From: Clostridiales bacterium UBA7001
Lineage (GTDB): Bacteria; Bacillota; Clostridia; TANB77; CAG-508
DNA: 64,000 nucleotides
NCBI GenBank assembly: GCA_002449785.1
Contig: DJXP01000024.1
Location: 16,028 to 80,027 of the forward strand
Reading direction: 5' to 3'
This document shows, piece by piece, positions 28,156 to 37,637 of the stretch. How positions within the stretch are numbered: position 1 is the stretch's first letter; every line of letters starts with the position of its first letter. The position numbers and the translations under genes are program-made. The notes under the pieces are model-generated. The model saw only the letters and a program-made list of their open reading frames with translations. It was not told the DNA's origin and searched no databases.

Positions 28156-29607
28156 ATGAGTGAAAAGAAAAATAAAAATATTTTATTAATTATATGTATA
28201 TATTTTTTTATATGTGTACGATATTTTTTTTTAGCACCTACACGAATGATAGCTTCTAAACTGTTCTTAATAACGATTGTAACATATTTATCAATATTTA
28301 TTACGATATCATTTTATCATTTTAAACTAACTATTGAAAAAAAATTTTTTATTTTAGGTCTTATTTTTGGCTTACTTTTAGTGTTTTTAATTCCATTGTT
28401 ACATGGAATAGATGAAACAGTTCATTTTTATAAAGTATATTCTTTCTTTAATAATACTAATAGTAATGCAACTTATGATAATATTCCTAAAACTATAATT
28501 GATGTTTCTCATTATAATTATTATAACAATTATTTTTTAAAAAGCATAGATAATAATGATACAGTTGTATCTGAAGAATTCATTGGTGCTAAATTATATT
28601 CACCAATTTCATATTTGTTTTATTTAATTCCTATGTTTATTTTTCAAAAACTAATAAATGCTAATATTTTTTGTATTATTATTACTGGGAGACTTTTTGG
28701 CTTTTTGTTATGGTTAATTATATCTACATATATTATAAAAATTATCCCTAAAAGAAAAGAATTTTTTGCTTTTTTATTTTTAGTTCCAATTTCACTTACA
28801 CTTGTTACAACATTTACAGGGGATTTACTTACAAATTTATCTGTTTTTTTATTTATATCAATTTGGTATAATATTTATGAATCAGATAGAAAAATTACAA
28901 AAAAAGAAATTATATTAATTACAATTTTAGGAATAATTTCTGTGTTTTGTAAAGTTGTATATGCATTACTATTTTTTATAATTCTTTTGTTACCTGATGA
29001 AAAATTTACTTCAAAAAAATCTAAAATTTTTATTAGTTTAACTATTTTTGGAGTATTAGTTATATCAGCATTTATAAATTTAAATATAGTAGGAAAAGAT
29101 ATGATAGAAGCATATCCTAGTATTGCTTTACAGAAAAATTTTATATTATCTCATCCTTTTCAGTATTTATTTATTTTTAATAAAACACTATTTATTAATT
29201 TTCCTTTATATTGTTTTCAATTTATTACTGGATATGATACCATGTGTCAAAATTCAATAAATATCAATAGCTATATATCAGTGCTATATATAGTAATTAT
29301 AGGATTAAGTTTGTTTTTTGATGAGTCTATAATATATTTAAATCGAAAATCAAAACTATTATTGTTTGTTTGCATTTTTGCAATTGTATTTATTTTATTT
29401 ACATCATTATATATTCAATGGACTGGTACAAATTACGGAATTGGTATTGATTTTATATATGGAATACAAGGTAGATACTTTATACCATTAGCTTCATTAT
29501 TAATATTTGTAAATTGTAATAAAAAAATAAATGTCAATAAAAACTATTTATGGACACTAGTTATATTAATAAATTATATAGTTACTTTAAAAATTATTTG
29601 CTTATAA
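28156..29607 (+). CDS. DUF2142-like multispanning membrane protein
   Basis: About eleven membrane helices are predicted. The loop HGIDETVHFYKVYSFF after the second or third helix matches the DUF2142 signature (DExxHFxRxY), a GT-C-like family found in surface polysaccharide and teichoic-acid loci. ATG 28156 follows GAAGGA by 9 bases. Together with the GT2-GtrA fusion it could form a complete lipid-linked glycosylation route: charge the carrier, flip, transfer. The acceptor might be the upstream pilins, which is inference from proximity. Confidence 0.7.
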   Translation: MSEKKNKNILLIICIYFFICVRYFFLAPTRMIASKLFLITIVTYLSIFITISFYHFKLTIEKKFFILGLIFGLLLVFLIPLLHGIDETVHFYKVYSFFNNTNSNATYDNIPKTIIDVSHYNYYNNYFLKSIDNNDTVVSEEFIGAKLYSPISYLFYLIPMFIFQKLINANIFCIIITGRLFGFLLWLIISTYIIKIIPKRKEFFAFLFLVPISLTLVTTFTGDLLTNLSVFLFISIWYNIYESDRKITKKEIILITILGIISVFCKVVYALLFFIILLLPDEKFTSKKSKIFISLTIFGVLVISAFINLNIVGKDMIEAYPSIALQKNFILSHPFQYLFIFNKTLFINFPLYCFQFITGYDTMCQNSININSYISVLYIVIIGLSLFFDESIIYLNRKSKLLLFVCIFAIVFILFTSLYIQWTGTNYGIGIDFIYGIQGRYFIPLASLLIFVNCNKKINVNKNYLWTLVILINYIVTLKIICL

Positions 29608-29650
29608 CTTTTCCCTTAATAAAAATTAAAATAATGGTTATCATATTTTT

Positions 29651-30844
29651 ATGAAAAAAACAAAAAAATTGATAGCCATTATTTTTTTATTAATTTTATA
29701 TATTTATATATCATATATTAGTTTAATTCCTGAAAACATAATTCTATTAGAAGGTGAAAGACTAAATTTTAAAAATATATTTGGAATAGAGAAAGTTGAA
29801 ACAATAAAAACTGTAAATGATAGTTCAAATATAAGTAATATAGAATTTAAATTATTTGGAAAAATACCTTTAAAAAATGTTAATATAACTACAATTGATG
29901 AAATTGAAGTTGTACCTGTTGGAAAAATTATTGGTTTAAAACTATATACACATGGTGTGCTTGTTGTTGGTTTATCTGAAATAGAAGACGAAAATAATAA
30001 TATTATAAATTCGTATAAGAACTCAGACATAAAAGAGGGAGATACAATTTTAAAAGTTAACAATGAGAATATTCAAGATATAGAAAATTTAAAGGAAGTA
30101 ATTAATAAATCTAATGGGAAAAATATTGAATTAACACTACTTAGAAATGGAAGTATAGTAACAACGAGTATTATGCCGGTAAAAACTGGATTTGGAAGCT
30201 ATAAATTAGGGTTTTGGGTAAAAGATGCAGCAACAGGTGTTGGAACAATGACTTTTTATGAACCTATTTCAAAATCTTTTGCAGCATTGGGCCATGGAAT
30301 AACAGATAGTGATACTGAAAACTTAATTCATATTGAAACAGGTGAACTAGTAACTTCAAGAGTTATTTCAATACAAAAAGGTGAAACTGAAAATCCTGGA
30401 GAAATAAGAGGAACAATATTAAATCAGCAAACAATAGGAACTGTTGAAAATAATAGTGCTTTTGGAATATATGGAAAGCTAAATAATTTAACAAGTTTAA
30501 ATTTAGATGTTTCTAAAAAAATGAAAGTTGCATTAAGAGATGATATAAAAGTTGGAGATGCTAAAATACTATGTACAATAGATAATAGTAATGTAGCTAA
30601 AGAATATTCTATACAAATTGAAAAAATATATAAAGATAATGATTATAATAATAAAAGTATGTTAATAAGAGTAACAGATAAAGAATTACTTGAAAAAGCG
30701 GGTGGAATAGTTAGAGGATTATCCGGAGCACCAATTATTCAAAATAATAAATTCGTTGGGGCGGTTACAAATGTGCTTGTTTCAAATCCTCAAGTAGGAT
30801 ATGGTATCTTTGCAGATTTAATGATAAAAGAAATGAGAAAATAA
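29651..30844 (+). CDS. spoIVB: SpoIVB peptidase
   Basis: This S55-family serine peptidase is secreted by the forespore into the intermembrane space, where it triggers pro-sigma-K processing. The order is N-terminal membrane anchor (residues 5-22), PDZ domain (near KEGDTILKVNNENIQDIENL), then the peptidase domain. The domain shows GHGITD (His215) and GLSGAPII (catalytic Ser near residue 358). Length 397 is normal. No Shine-Dalgarno sequence is evident before the ATG at 29651, and a hairpin spans the start region. spoIVB is often next to recN, which is absent here. Confidence 0.93.
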   Translation: MKKTKKLIAIIFLLILYIYISYISLIPENIILLEGERLNFKNIFGIEKVETIKTVNDSSNISNIEFKLFGKIPLKNVNITTIDEIEVVPVGKIIGLKLYTHGVLVVGLSEIEDENNNIINSYKNSDIKEGDTILKVNNENIQDIENLKEVINKSNGKNIELTLLRNGSIVTTSIMPVKTGFGSYKLGFWVKDAATGVGTMTFYEPISKSFAALGHGITDSDTENLIHIETGELVTSRVISIQKGETENPGEIRGTILNQQTIGTVENNSAFGIYGKLNNLTSLNLDVSKKMKVALRDDIKVGDAKILCTIDNSNVAKEYSIQIEKIYKDNDYNNKSMLIRVTDKELLEKAGGIVRGLSGAPIIQNNKFVGAVTNVLVSNPQVGYGIFADLMIKEMRK

Positions 30845-30850
30845 ACATTA

Positions 30851-32239
30851 TTATTTAAGCATCATTGGTCCAATATTAGTTACAGTTCCTGCACCTAGTG
30901 TAATAATAATATCATTATCATTTATATTTTCTTTAACATAGTTTATAGCTTTTTCAAAATCAGGTATATATAAAGCATTTTTCCCAAGTTCGTTCATTTT
31001 TGTAGCTAAATCAGCTGATGATATTTCTAATGTGTTTTTCTCACGAGCAGCATATATGTCTAGTAAGACAACATTATCGAAATTTGAAAGTGCATCTGCA
31101 AAGTCATTTAATAAAAGTTTTGTTCTACTATAAGTATGTGGCTGAAAAATAACCCAAGACTCATTATATTTTTTATTTTTAATAGAATTAGCAGTAGCTT
31201 TTATTTCAGTTGGATGATGTGCATAATCATCAAATATAGGTACATTTTTTTCTTTTAAAGTACCTTTGTATTCTAAACGCCTTTCAGCACCTGTAAAACT
31301 GTTTAATGATGTTTTTAATATTTCTGTAGAAATACCATAATAATCTGACGTACTAATACAAGCAAGTGCATTTAAAATATTATGTTTTCCAGCAACTGAA
31401 AGTTCAAATGATTCATAAAAATTATTATTTTTATAAACGTCAAAGCTTGCAAAACCATTATCATTAAATTTAATATTTTTAGCAAAAAAATCAGCATTAT
31501 TGTTTTCAATTCCATAAGTAAGTACTTTACATTTTGCTATATTTTTTAAGGCATAACAGTTTTTATCATCAGCATTTGTTACAAGTAAACCATTTGGTTC
31601 GACTTTTAATGCAAATTCTGTAAAAGCTTTTACAATATTGTCAAAAGTTTTATAGTAATCTAGATGATCATTATCTATGTTTAAAATAATTGCAGTATTA
31701 GGATTGAATTTTAAGAAATTACCTTTATATTCACAAGATTCTAAAATAAAATATTCACTATTACCAATTCTGTAATTTCCACCAATTGAATCTAAAATTG
31801 CACCAACTTCGATAGTAGGGTCAAGATTAGCATTAATAAAACAAATTGAAAGCATAGATGTTGTTGTTGTTTTTCCATGTGTGCCAGAAATACATATTGC
31901 TTCTTTATATAGTTTTGTTAGATATCCTACAAATGAGCCTCTGTCAATTAAAGGAATATTTCTTTCTTTTGCTATAACCATTTCAGGGTCTGTTTCACTT
32001 ATTGCAGCTGAATATATTATTAAATCAGCCTTTTTTGAATTTTCTAAATCATGACCTATAACAGTTTTAATGCCATGTTTATTAAGATTATCTGTAATAA
32101 CAGATTTAGAAATGTCAGAACCAGTTACTAAAAAATTCCAATTATTTAATGTTTCGGCTATTGCACTCATGCTAACACCACCAATACCGATAAGATGTAT
32201 ATGTTTATATTTTGATAAATCATCTATTTTAAAATTCAT
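30851..32239 (-). CDS. murC: UDP-N-acetylmuramate-L-alanine ligase MurC
   Basis: MurC adds L-Ala to UDP-MurNAc in peptidoglycan synthesis. The N-terminal Rossmann motif GIGGVSMSAIA, the ATP loop SGTHGKTTTTSM, the domain-3 region with DDYAHHPTEIKAT, and TLGAGT near the end are all present. It is the only - strand gene in the window and converges on spoIVB, with 6 bases between stop codons and no clear terminator. I favour the ATG at 32239 (about 462 aa), because AGAGG lies immediately against the alternative ATG at 32251. Confidence 0.95.
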   Translation of the reverse strand: MNFKIDDLSKYKHIHLIGIGGVSMSAIAETLNNWNFLVTGSDISKSVITDNLNKHGIKTVIGHDLENSKKADLIIYSAAISETDPEMVIAKERNIPLIDRGSFVGYLTKLYKEAICISGTHGKTTTTSMLSICFINANLDPTIEVGAILDSIGGNYRIGNSEYFILESCEYKGNFLKFNPNTAIILNIDNDHLDYYKTFDNIVKAFTEFALKVEPNGLLVTNADDKNCYALKNIAKCKVLTYGIENNNADFFAKNIKFNDNGFASFDVYKNNNFYESFELSVAGKHNILNALACISTSDYYGISTEILKTSLNSFTGAERRLEYKGTLKEKNVPIFDDYAHHPTEIKATANSIKNKKYNESWVIFQPHTYSRTKLLLNDFADALSNFDNVVLLDIYAAREKNTLEISSADLATKMNELGKNALYIPDFEKAINYVKENINDNDIIITLGAGTVTNIGPMMLK

Positions 32240-32422
32240 AAAAAAAATCATCCTCTTTCTTGAAAAAAAATTTTATAATTATAATAATAGAATTATACTA
32301 TTTTAATATTATTTTTTCAAGTAATATATATCAATTATTCGAAGACAATTAATAGCAATATAATATATAAATTATAAAAAAATTTATAAATTTTAAATAT
32401 TAATAAAAAAATATAAAAAAAA

Positions 32423-32451
32423 GAAGGAAAAATAATATTTATGTAGAATAA
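32423..32451 (+). promoter_or_regulatory. sigma-H promoter of spoVG
   Basis: GAAGGAAAA (32423-32431), an 11-base spacer and GTAGAATAA (32443-32451) fit the sigma-H consensus RnAGGAwwW-N11/12-RnnGAATww at every fixed position. The spoVG promoter is a classical sigma-H target in B. subtilis, which makes the match meaningful. Confidence 0.8.
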
Positions 32452-32502
32452 TTAATTAGTACATAAAAATATGTATAAAACTAGAAGAAAGAGGTGCATA
32501 AA

Positions 32503-32799
32503 ATGCAAATTACAGACGTACGTTTAAGAAAAGTAAATTTAGAAAACAGAATGAAAGCTGTTGCTTCAGTAACATTTGATGGAGAATTCGTTATTCATGA
32601 CATTAAAGTTATTGAAAGCCAAAATGGATTATTTATAGCTATGCCTAGCAAAAAAACTCCAAACGGAGAATTTAAAGATATAGCTCATCCAATCAATGCA
32701 GAAACTAGAGAAAAAATTCAAAAAGCTATATTAGAAGCTTATGAAGCTCCAGATGCAGAAACAGATGTAGAAACAGCAACTACAACTTCAGCTGAATAA
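32503..32799 (+). CDS. spoVG: septation/RNA-binding regulator SpoVG
   Basis: The 98-residue product begins [20 protein letters not shown], followed by [10 protein letters not shown] and [20 protein letters not shown], all diagnostic of SpoVG. This is a small nucleic-acid-binding regulator that affects septation, sporulation and virulence genes. ATG 32503 has GAAAGAGGTG at good spacing; the in-frame GTG at 32494 is part of that ribosome-binding site. An acidic Thr/Ala tail ends the protein. The gene has its own sigma-H promoter and a terminator. Confidence 0.96.
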   Translation: MQITDVRLRKVNLENRMKAVASVTFDGEFVIHDIKVIESQNGLFIAMPSKKTPNGEFKDIAHPINAETREKIQKAILEAYEAPDAETDVETATTTSAE

Positions 32800-32812
32800 T
32801 TTTGTAATGAAA

Positions 32813-32842
32813 GAGGCGTTATTTTATAATAACGCTTTTTTT
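32813..32842 (+). terminator. terminator of spoVG
   Basis: A stem of the form GGCGTTATT / AATAACGCT with a short loop is followed by seven T residues. Confidence 0.85.
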
Positions 32843-32877
32843 GATTTCATAAAAAATTATATTTTTATAAATTTTTA

Positions 32878-32906
32878 TTGTTATTTTTATTTTTTTTATA
32901 TATAAT
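32878..32906 (+). promoter_or_regulatory. sigma-A-type promoter before the 32931 gene
   Basis: TTGTTA (32878-32883), a 17-base spacer and TATAAT (32901-32906) lie 25 bases before the ATG at 32931. Confidence 0.65.
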
Positions 32907-32930
32907 ATTTCATAGGAAGGAAAATAACTT

Positions 32931-35048
32931 ATGAAAAACACGGGAATTGAAGATATTTCAATAGATAACAGCATAAAAAATAAAAATAAAAGTGGAAAAA
33001 ATGTAATAATTATTTTGCTTTTTTTATTATTGATTATTTTTATATCTTTAATTATTTTATATAAATTTTATTCCAAAAAATCAGTTTCTATAAAGCAACT
33101 ATTTGTAGACGGTTTATTAAAAACTAATTATGCTTCAGAATATAATATTGATAACTATAAAAAAATATATGACAGAATCATATCTGAAGATTCTGTTATA
33201 ACAAATAATATTACTTATTCATCTAATAGAAGTTTTGATATTATTAAAGATTTTGATATAAATAGTTTTTCTGTTAGTACAACAACAGATACCGATATAG
33301 AAAATTCTAAATTTTTTTCAGATGTTATGATTAATTATTCTGGAAACGAATTTTTAGATTTTAAAGTATTATCTGATAAAGAAAAAATTGGTTTGATGTC
33401 TGACCCAATAGTTAATAAATATGTTGGAATGAGTTATGATAAATTAAAAGATATTTATAGTATTGGTAATCCTATAGATTATCTAAAAAATGATGAAAAT
33501 ATTGAATTATCAGATGAAAATAAAAAAGAGTATTTAAAAAAATATATTAATATTATCTTAGATAAAATACCAGAAGAAAACTTTTCTATGAAAGAAAATA
33601 TAGCACTAGATGAGTCTTTTCAAAATATAGCTGTAAAAGAGTATAAACTTGAATTAAACCAAGAAGATTTAATAAATATATTAGTAGAAGTACTAAAAGA
33701 GTTTAGAAATGATGAAGAATTTCTTGAAAAAATATCATTAAACAATAATACTCTAAATATTAAAGTTAAAGCTAATAATGCAGATAAAAATATAATAAAT
33801 GAACCAGATGAAGTGCAAACAGAAGATGCACAGGAAAATCAAAATGAAAATATAGAAGAGAATATAGATGATTCTATTTTAGAAGCAGGTGAAATGGCTG
33901 AAGTACAAGAAATGCTTGAAAACTTGAGCGTTGCAGAATCTATTCTTCCTGATGGTACTACAATTAATATTGATGAAATAAGAAATGATGAAAAATTAAA
34001 AATAAGTGATATTTTACCTAAAATAAATGATACTAGAATTGATTATAAAAATGTTATTAAATTAATTTTAGGTAAGAAAATGAATACTAATATAAATTCT
34101 ATTCAAAAAGAAGTAGATTACTTAATAGAAAAAATACAAAAACTAGAGGGTAGCGGACTAATAGTTAAATTATATGTAAGTGATGAAGGAACAGAAAAAA
34201 TAGTTTTTAAATTACCTAATGATAGTGATTTTGAAATAGAATTTCATAATAAAAATCAAAATGAAAAGAGTTTAGTATTTACTTATTTATATTTAGGAAA
34301 TAATGGTAGATTTACATTCTCAGATGATGTAGTTAAAGATTATATATTAGCAGATGATATTGAAAATTCAGATGGTAATTTACCAACTCAAGATAAGAAA
34401 AATGGTTTTTCTGTTGAATGCAAATTTATAAATGGAAATTCTCAAAATTCAATTAATGTCAATTATAATTTTATTGAAAGTGAAAAGATTAATAAAAAAA
34501 TTAATTTTAGTATTAATACAACTGGAAATATTAATTCAAAAACGATAAAAAATGACATTGTTATAATCTCAAGTGGGGAAGAAAAAGATGAACTAGTTAT
34601 TGAAAATGCGGTAGAATTTGATAGGAGTGAAGTCATTCAAGAATTTTCAGACAATAATTTGTTATTAATAGATAATTTATCTGAAGATGATGAAAGCGAA
34701 GTTTTAAAAGCAATAATTTTGCAACTTAAGAATTTTAGAGAGAACAAAAAACAAGAAGTTAATTTAATAGATACAAGTAATCAAAAATATTTTATAAATC
34801 GAAATTATGATAATCTTTCACATAGTATTACTTATGAAGAAGCAAAAAATGTTTTAGTTGAAAAAATTTCTAGTATGATGGGAGAGGCACAAAGCAGAAA
34901 TGAAGAATTTACAATTAAAAACTTATCTGATTTAACTATAGATGGTTATAATGTATCTTCAACTGTAACAGATGAAAATGCAACTGTTGTTATTGATATA
35001 TATACATTTAATATTGACTCAAATTTTGTATTGACAGATGCAAATTAA
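32931..35048 (+). CDS. hypothetical membrane-anchored surface protein (705 aa)
   Basis: A short cytoplasmic Lys-rich N-terminus and one membrane helix (about residues 24-44) precede a long extracellular domain rich in Asp, Glu and Asn. An acidic low-complexity linker lies at about residues 285-320. I do not recognise a family. The next gene has the same topology and follows after 23 bases, so the two probably form an operon. A surface or sporulation-associated role is possible, but I have no direct support for it. Confidence 0.65.
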   Translation: MKNTGIEDISIDNSIKNKNKSGKNVIIILLFLLLIIFISLIILYKFYSKKSVSIKQLFVDGLLKTNYASEYNIDNYKKIYDRIISEDSVITNNITYSSNRSFDIIKDFDINSFSVSTTTDTDIENSKFFSDVMINYSGNEFLDFKVLSDKEKIGLMSDPIVNKYVGMSYDKLKDIYSIGNPIDYLKNDENIELSDENKKEYLKKYINIILDKIPEENFSMKENIALDESFQNIAVKEYKLELNQEDLINILVEVLKEFRNDEEFLEKISLNNNTLNIKVKANNADKNIINEPDEVQTEDAQENQNENIEENIDDSILEAGEMAEVQEMLENLSVAESILPDGTTINIDEIRNDEKLKISDILPKINDTRIDYKNVIKLILGKKMNTNINSIQKEVDYLIEKIQKLEGSGLIVKLYVSDEGTEKIVFKLPNDSDFEIEFHNKNQNEKSLVFTYLYLGNNGRFTFSDDVVKDYILADDIENSDGNLPTQDKKNGFSVECKFINGNSQNSINVNYNFIESEKINKKINFSINTTGNINSKTIKNDIVIISSGEEKDELVIENAVEFDRSEVIQEFSDNNLLLIDNLSEDDESEVLKAIILQLKNFRENKKQEVNLIDTSNQKYFINRNYDNLSHSITYEEAKNVLVEKISSMMGEAQSRNEEFTIKNLSDLTIDGYNVSSTVTDENATVVIDIYTFNIDSNFVLTDAN

Positions 35049-35071
35049 ATATATTCTAAAGAGGAGAAAAA

Positions 35072-36064
35072 ATGAAAAAAAAGGATTTAAATGTTAAATT
35101 ATTAATAAGAAGAATAATTGTAATACTAGTTTTATTAATTATATTAGTATTAATAATGAAACTATTTAGCATTATTTTTGGTAAAGAAAAAGTTGTAGGT
35201 AATTTAAATAATAGAGGTTTGGCTCTAAGTGTTGGTAAAGAAGTTTACTACAATAAATATGAAAAAGGAATATATAAAGTAAAAGGTAATAAAGAGTATC
35301 AACTAACAGATGAAACAGCTTATTCAATAACTAATTATAAAGATAAATTATATTATTTAACTGTTTCTAATTCAAATTCAATAGATTTAAAAAGTGTTGA
35401 TACTAATGGAGAAAATCAAGAGCTTATAAAATCATTATCAACTCGTATAAGTAAATTTTATATTGAAGATGGATTTGTTTATTATGTAACTAATAAAGAT
35501 GTTGTTGGATTAGCTAAATTTGAACTTGAGACCAAAAAAGAATCAATTATAGCTACAAGTAATGTTCAAGATTTTGTACTTGATAATAAAACAATATATT
35601 ATACAGATAATGTAGGATATTTATATAAGGTTAATATTGATGGAACAAATAATGAAGTTATTTCAAGGGATTATTCAATAAATCAAATACAACTATTAGA
35701 TAAATGGATATATTATTATGACTCTTCTAATTCAGAAGAAAAGGGACCAAGTGGATTATATAAAATAAAAAAAGATGGTACATCAAGAACTTTAGTTTCT
35801 GAAAATATTAATAATGAATATTATAATATTACAAGTAAAAGTATTTATTACTATGATATATCTAGTAAAAAAATAATTAAAACAAACCTTAATGGAAAAA
35901 ATTCAAAAGAAATTACTCAATTAAATGATCAAATGTTATTAACAAGAATGAATATTGCAAATGGAGTAATCTATTATTTGGATAAAAGTATAGATGATTC
36001 TCAAATTTATCAAATGTATAGAATAAAAGAAGATGGAAAAAAGTCAAAAAGTATAGAATATTAA
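35072..36064 (+). CDS. DUF5050-like beta-propeller membrane protein
   Basis: One N-terminal helix (residues 12-32) is followed by about six repeats of the form (I/V)YYxxxxxxxxLYKVNIDGTNxxxI, for example LYKVNIDGTN and LYKIKKDGTSR. These are typical of DUF5050/TolB-like propellers found on clostridial cell surfaces. The 330-residue length accommodates a single propeller. It may be an interaction module for the upstream anchored protein. Confidence 0.75.
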   Translation: MKKKDLNVKLLIRRIIVILVLLIILVLIMKLFSIIFGKEKVVGNLNNRGLALSVGKEVYYNKYEKGIYKVKGNKEYQLTDETAYSITNYKDKLYYLTVSNSNSIDLKSVDTNGENQELIKSLSTRISKFYIEDGFVYYVTNKDVVGLAKFELETKKESIIATSNVQDFVLDNKTIYYTDNVGYLYKVNIDGTNNEVISRDYSINQIQLLDKWIYYYDSSNSEEKGPSGLYKIKKDGTSRTLVSENINNEYYNITSKSIYYYDISSKKIIKTNLNGKNSKEITQLNDQMLLTRMNIANGVIYYLDKSIDDSQIYQMYRIKEDGKKSKSIEY

Positions 36065-36116
36065 TTTCAAGATTATTATTATTGAATTTTAATAATTGAG
36101 AAAGGAAAAATAAAAT

Positions 36117-36260
36117 ATGAAATTAGGTACAGTTGTATATCAAAGTAAAATTTATAATCTTGATTATATGTCATTAGATGAATTAAAAAGGCTTTTAGAA
36201 ATGATAGAAAATGAAAAAAATACTAATATTCAAGAAGCAAAAAAGTTAATAAAAAATTAA
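36117..36260 (+). CDS. small hypothetical protein (47 aa)
   Basis: ATG 36117 follows AGAAAGGA. The product contains the amphipathic stretch SLDELKRLLEMIENEK and ends with a Lys-rich tail; no membrane segment is seen. It sits 19 bases before the next gene, which has its own GGAGG. The pattern resembles the 41-residue product at 231. Function unknown. Confidence 0.55.
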   Translation: MKLGTVVYQSKIYNLDYMSLDELKRLLEMIENEKNTNIQEAKKLIKN

Positions 36261-36279
36261 TCTTGTTGGAGGTCTTAAG

Positions 36280-37164
36280 TTGGAAGAATTAACTAGTGAA
36301 CAAATATCTTCTAAGTTATATGATATATATATAAAATCTGAAGATAGAATAAAGTCAAATGCTATGGTATGCAGAGCATATATTGATAAGGTTTCTTTAG
36401 ATACAATTTCACAAAAGGTAAATAATGAAATGGCTTCAATAAAGTATTCTATTTCTCAAATAAATTCTAAATTTAATGAAAACAATAAAAGTTATGTTAC
36501 TACAAAAGAGGAAATAACTAAAGTACTCTCATATTATGAACAGGCATTAAAAGAGCTTAGTTTATTTTATGATGGAAAAATTGAACAATTAATATTAAGA
36601 AAAGTTGAATTAGAAGCTAGCTTAATAGGATCAATTATAAATGATCAATATTTACATGATAAAATCTTACATAAAAATATGTTAAAAGAAAATGATAAAA
36701 CAAAAATGTCTCTTAAAGATAATATAAAAAATGCTATTGAAAAAATAAAAAACAGGAAAAATAATAAAAACCAAGTTGATATTATGGCTGTTTCTAAATT
36801 AATGGATAGCCAAGATGTTGCACGAGAAATTGAGGAAAAAAGTTCTTTGAGACTTGAGAAAATTGTAGAAGAAAGAAAGAATAACAAAGATTTCATAACA
36901 AATACAGAAAAGGAAATTTCTTTAGTTACTAATGAAATAGAAAGATTAAATAAACAAAAGGAAAAGGCAATTTTTGATGCAATGGAATCACAAGAAAAGA
37001 GTGTAAGTAATAATATACGCAAACCAAAAATATTTAATAAAATCACAAGATTTTTTGTAAGTAGATTTAACACTGCTAAAGTTATACAAAATACAATTAT
37101 AAATCCACTAAATATGAAAATAGAGAATTTTAGAACAAACGAACTTGCTAATATGAAAGGATAA
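36280..37164 (+). CDS. hypothetical coiled-coil protein (294 aa)
   Basis: Translation probably starts at TTG 36280, which has GGAGG 8 bases upstream. The protein is soluble and almost entirely helical. It has Lys/Glu-rich coiled-coil stretches (about residues 60-110 and 140-235) and a basic C-terminal region (PKIFNKITRFFVSRFN). I recognise no family. The small genes on both sides lie within 20 bases, so all three are likely cotranscribed. Confidence 0.6.
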   Translation: MEELTSEQISSKLYDIYIKSEDRIKSNAMVCRAYIDKVSLDTISQKVNNEMASIKYSISQINSKFNENNKSYVTTKEEITKVLSYYEQALKELSLFYDGKIEQLILRKVELEASLIGSIINDQYLHDKILHKNMLKENDKTKMSLKDNIKNAIEKIKNRKNNKNQVDIMAVSKLMDSQDVAREIEEKSSLRLEKIVEERKNNKDFITNTEKEISLVTNEIERLNKQKEKAIFDAMESQEKSVSNNIRKPKIFNKITRFFVSRFNTAKVIQNTIINPLNMKIENFRTNELANMKG

Positions 37165-37168
37165 AATT

Positions 37169-37315
37169 ATGAATGAGAGTTTTGTAGATCTTGTAAATAA
37201 ATTTTATGAAAAGGGTATTGATCCATTTAAAGGAGTAATAAGGAATTATGGAGATGATTATAATAAAAAAGATATAACTAGAGAAAATAATAAGCAAATT
37301 AATAATGAAAGGTAA
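37169..37315 (+). CDS. small hypothetical protein (48 aa)
   Basis: The ORF begins at ATG 37169, 4 bases after the previous stop (GGATAAA as a weak ribosome-binding site). The product begins MNESFVDLVNKFYEKG, contains DPFKGVIRNYGDDY and has a polar Asn/Lys tail. It is the last gene before the pheS leader promoter. Function unknown. Confidence 0.5.
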   Translation: MNESFVDLVNKFYEKGIDPFKGVIRNYGDDYNKKDITRENNKQINNER

Positions 37316-37322
37316 AAAAAAC

Positions 37323-37351
37323 TTGAATTATTCGTTTTTGTGTGGTATATT
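37323..37351 (+). promoter_or_regulatory. promoter of the pheST T-box transcript
   Basis: TTGAAT (37323-37328), a 17-base spacer and TATATT (37346-37351) precede the T-box leader. Confidence 0.6.
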
Positions 37352-37356
37352 ATATA

Positions 37357-37635
37357 TGTTCGAATATTTATATATTTGTTAAAACCGTTTGTAAAAAGCA
37401 AAGTAAGTAAATTGCTAAAGTTTTAAAGAGAGAATAAATGGTGCGCTGAAAATTTATTCAAACTATATTTACTGAAATTTCACTTTTAAGGTCTTATAAT
37501 GAAATTTAAATTAGAGTAGTTATAAGCGGTAGTTACGTTAAAACTGTAATGAGGTTAATTTTATTTTATTGTAAATTAATGAATTTAGGTGGTAACACGA
37601 AATTAGGTCGTCCTATGATATAGGGCGACTTTTTG
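37357..37635 (+). promoter_or_regulatory. T-box riboswitch (tRNA-Phe) controlling pheST
   Basis: The leader shows the T-box sequence AGGTGGTAACACG (about 37587-37599), which pairs with the tRNA acceptor end. A terminator follows: GTCGTCCTA (37607-37615) pairs with TAGGGCGAC (37621-37629) ahead of five Ts. A likely specifier codon TTC (37479-37481) in the sequence GAAATTTCAC would read uncharged tRNA-Phe, in agreement with the downstream pheS and pheT. Uncharged tRNA-Phe would favour the antiterminator and expression. Confidence 0.88.
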
Positions 37636-37637
37636 AT

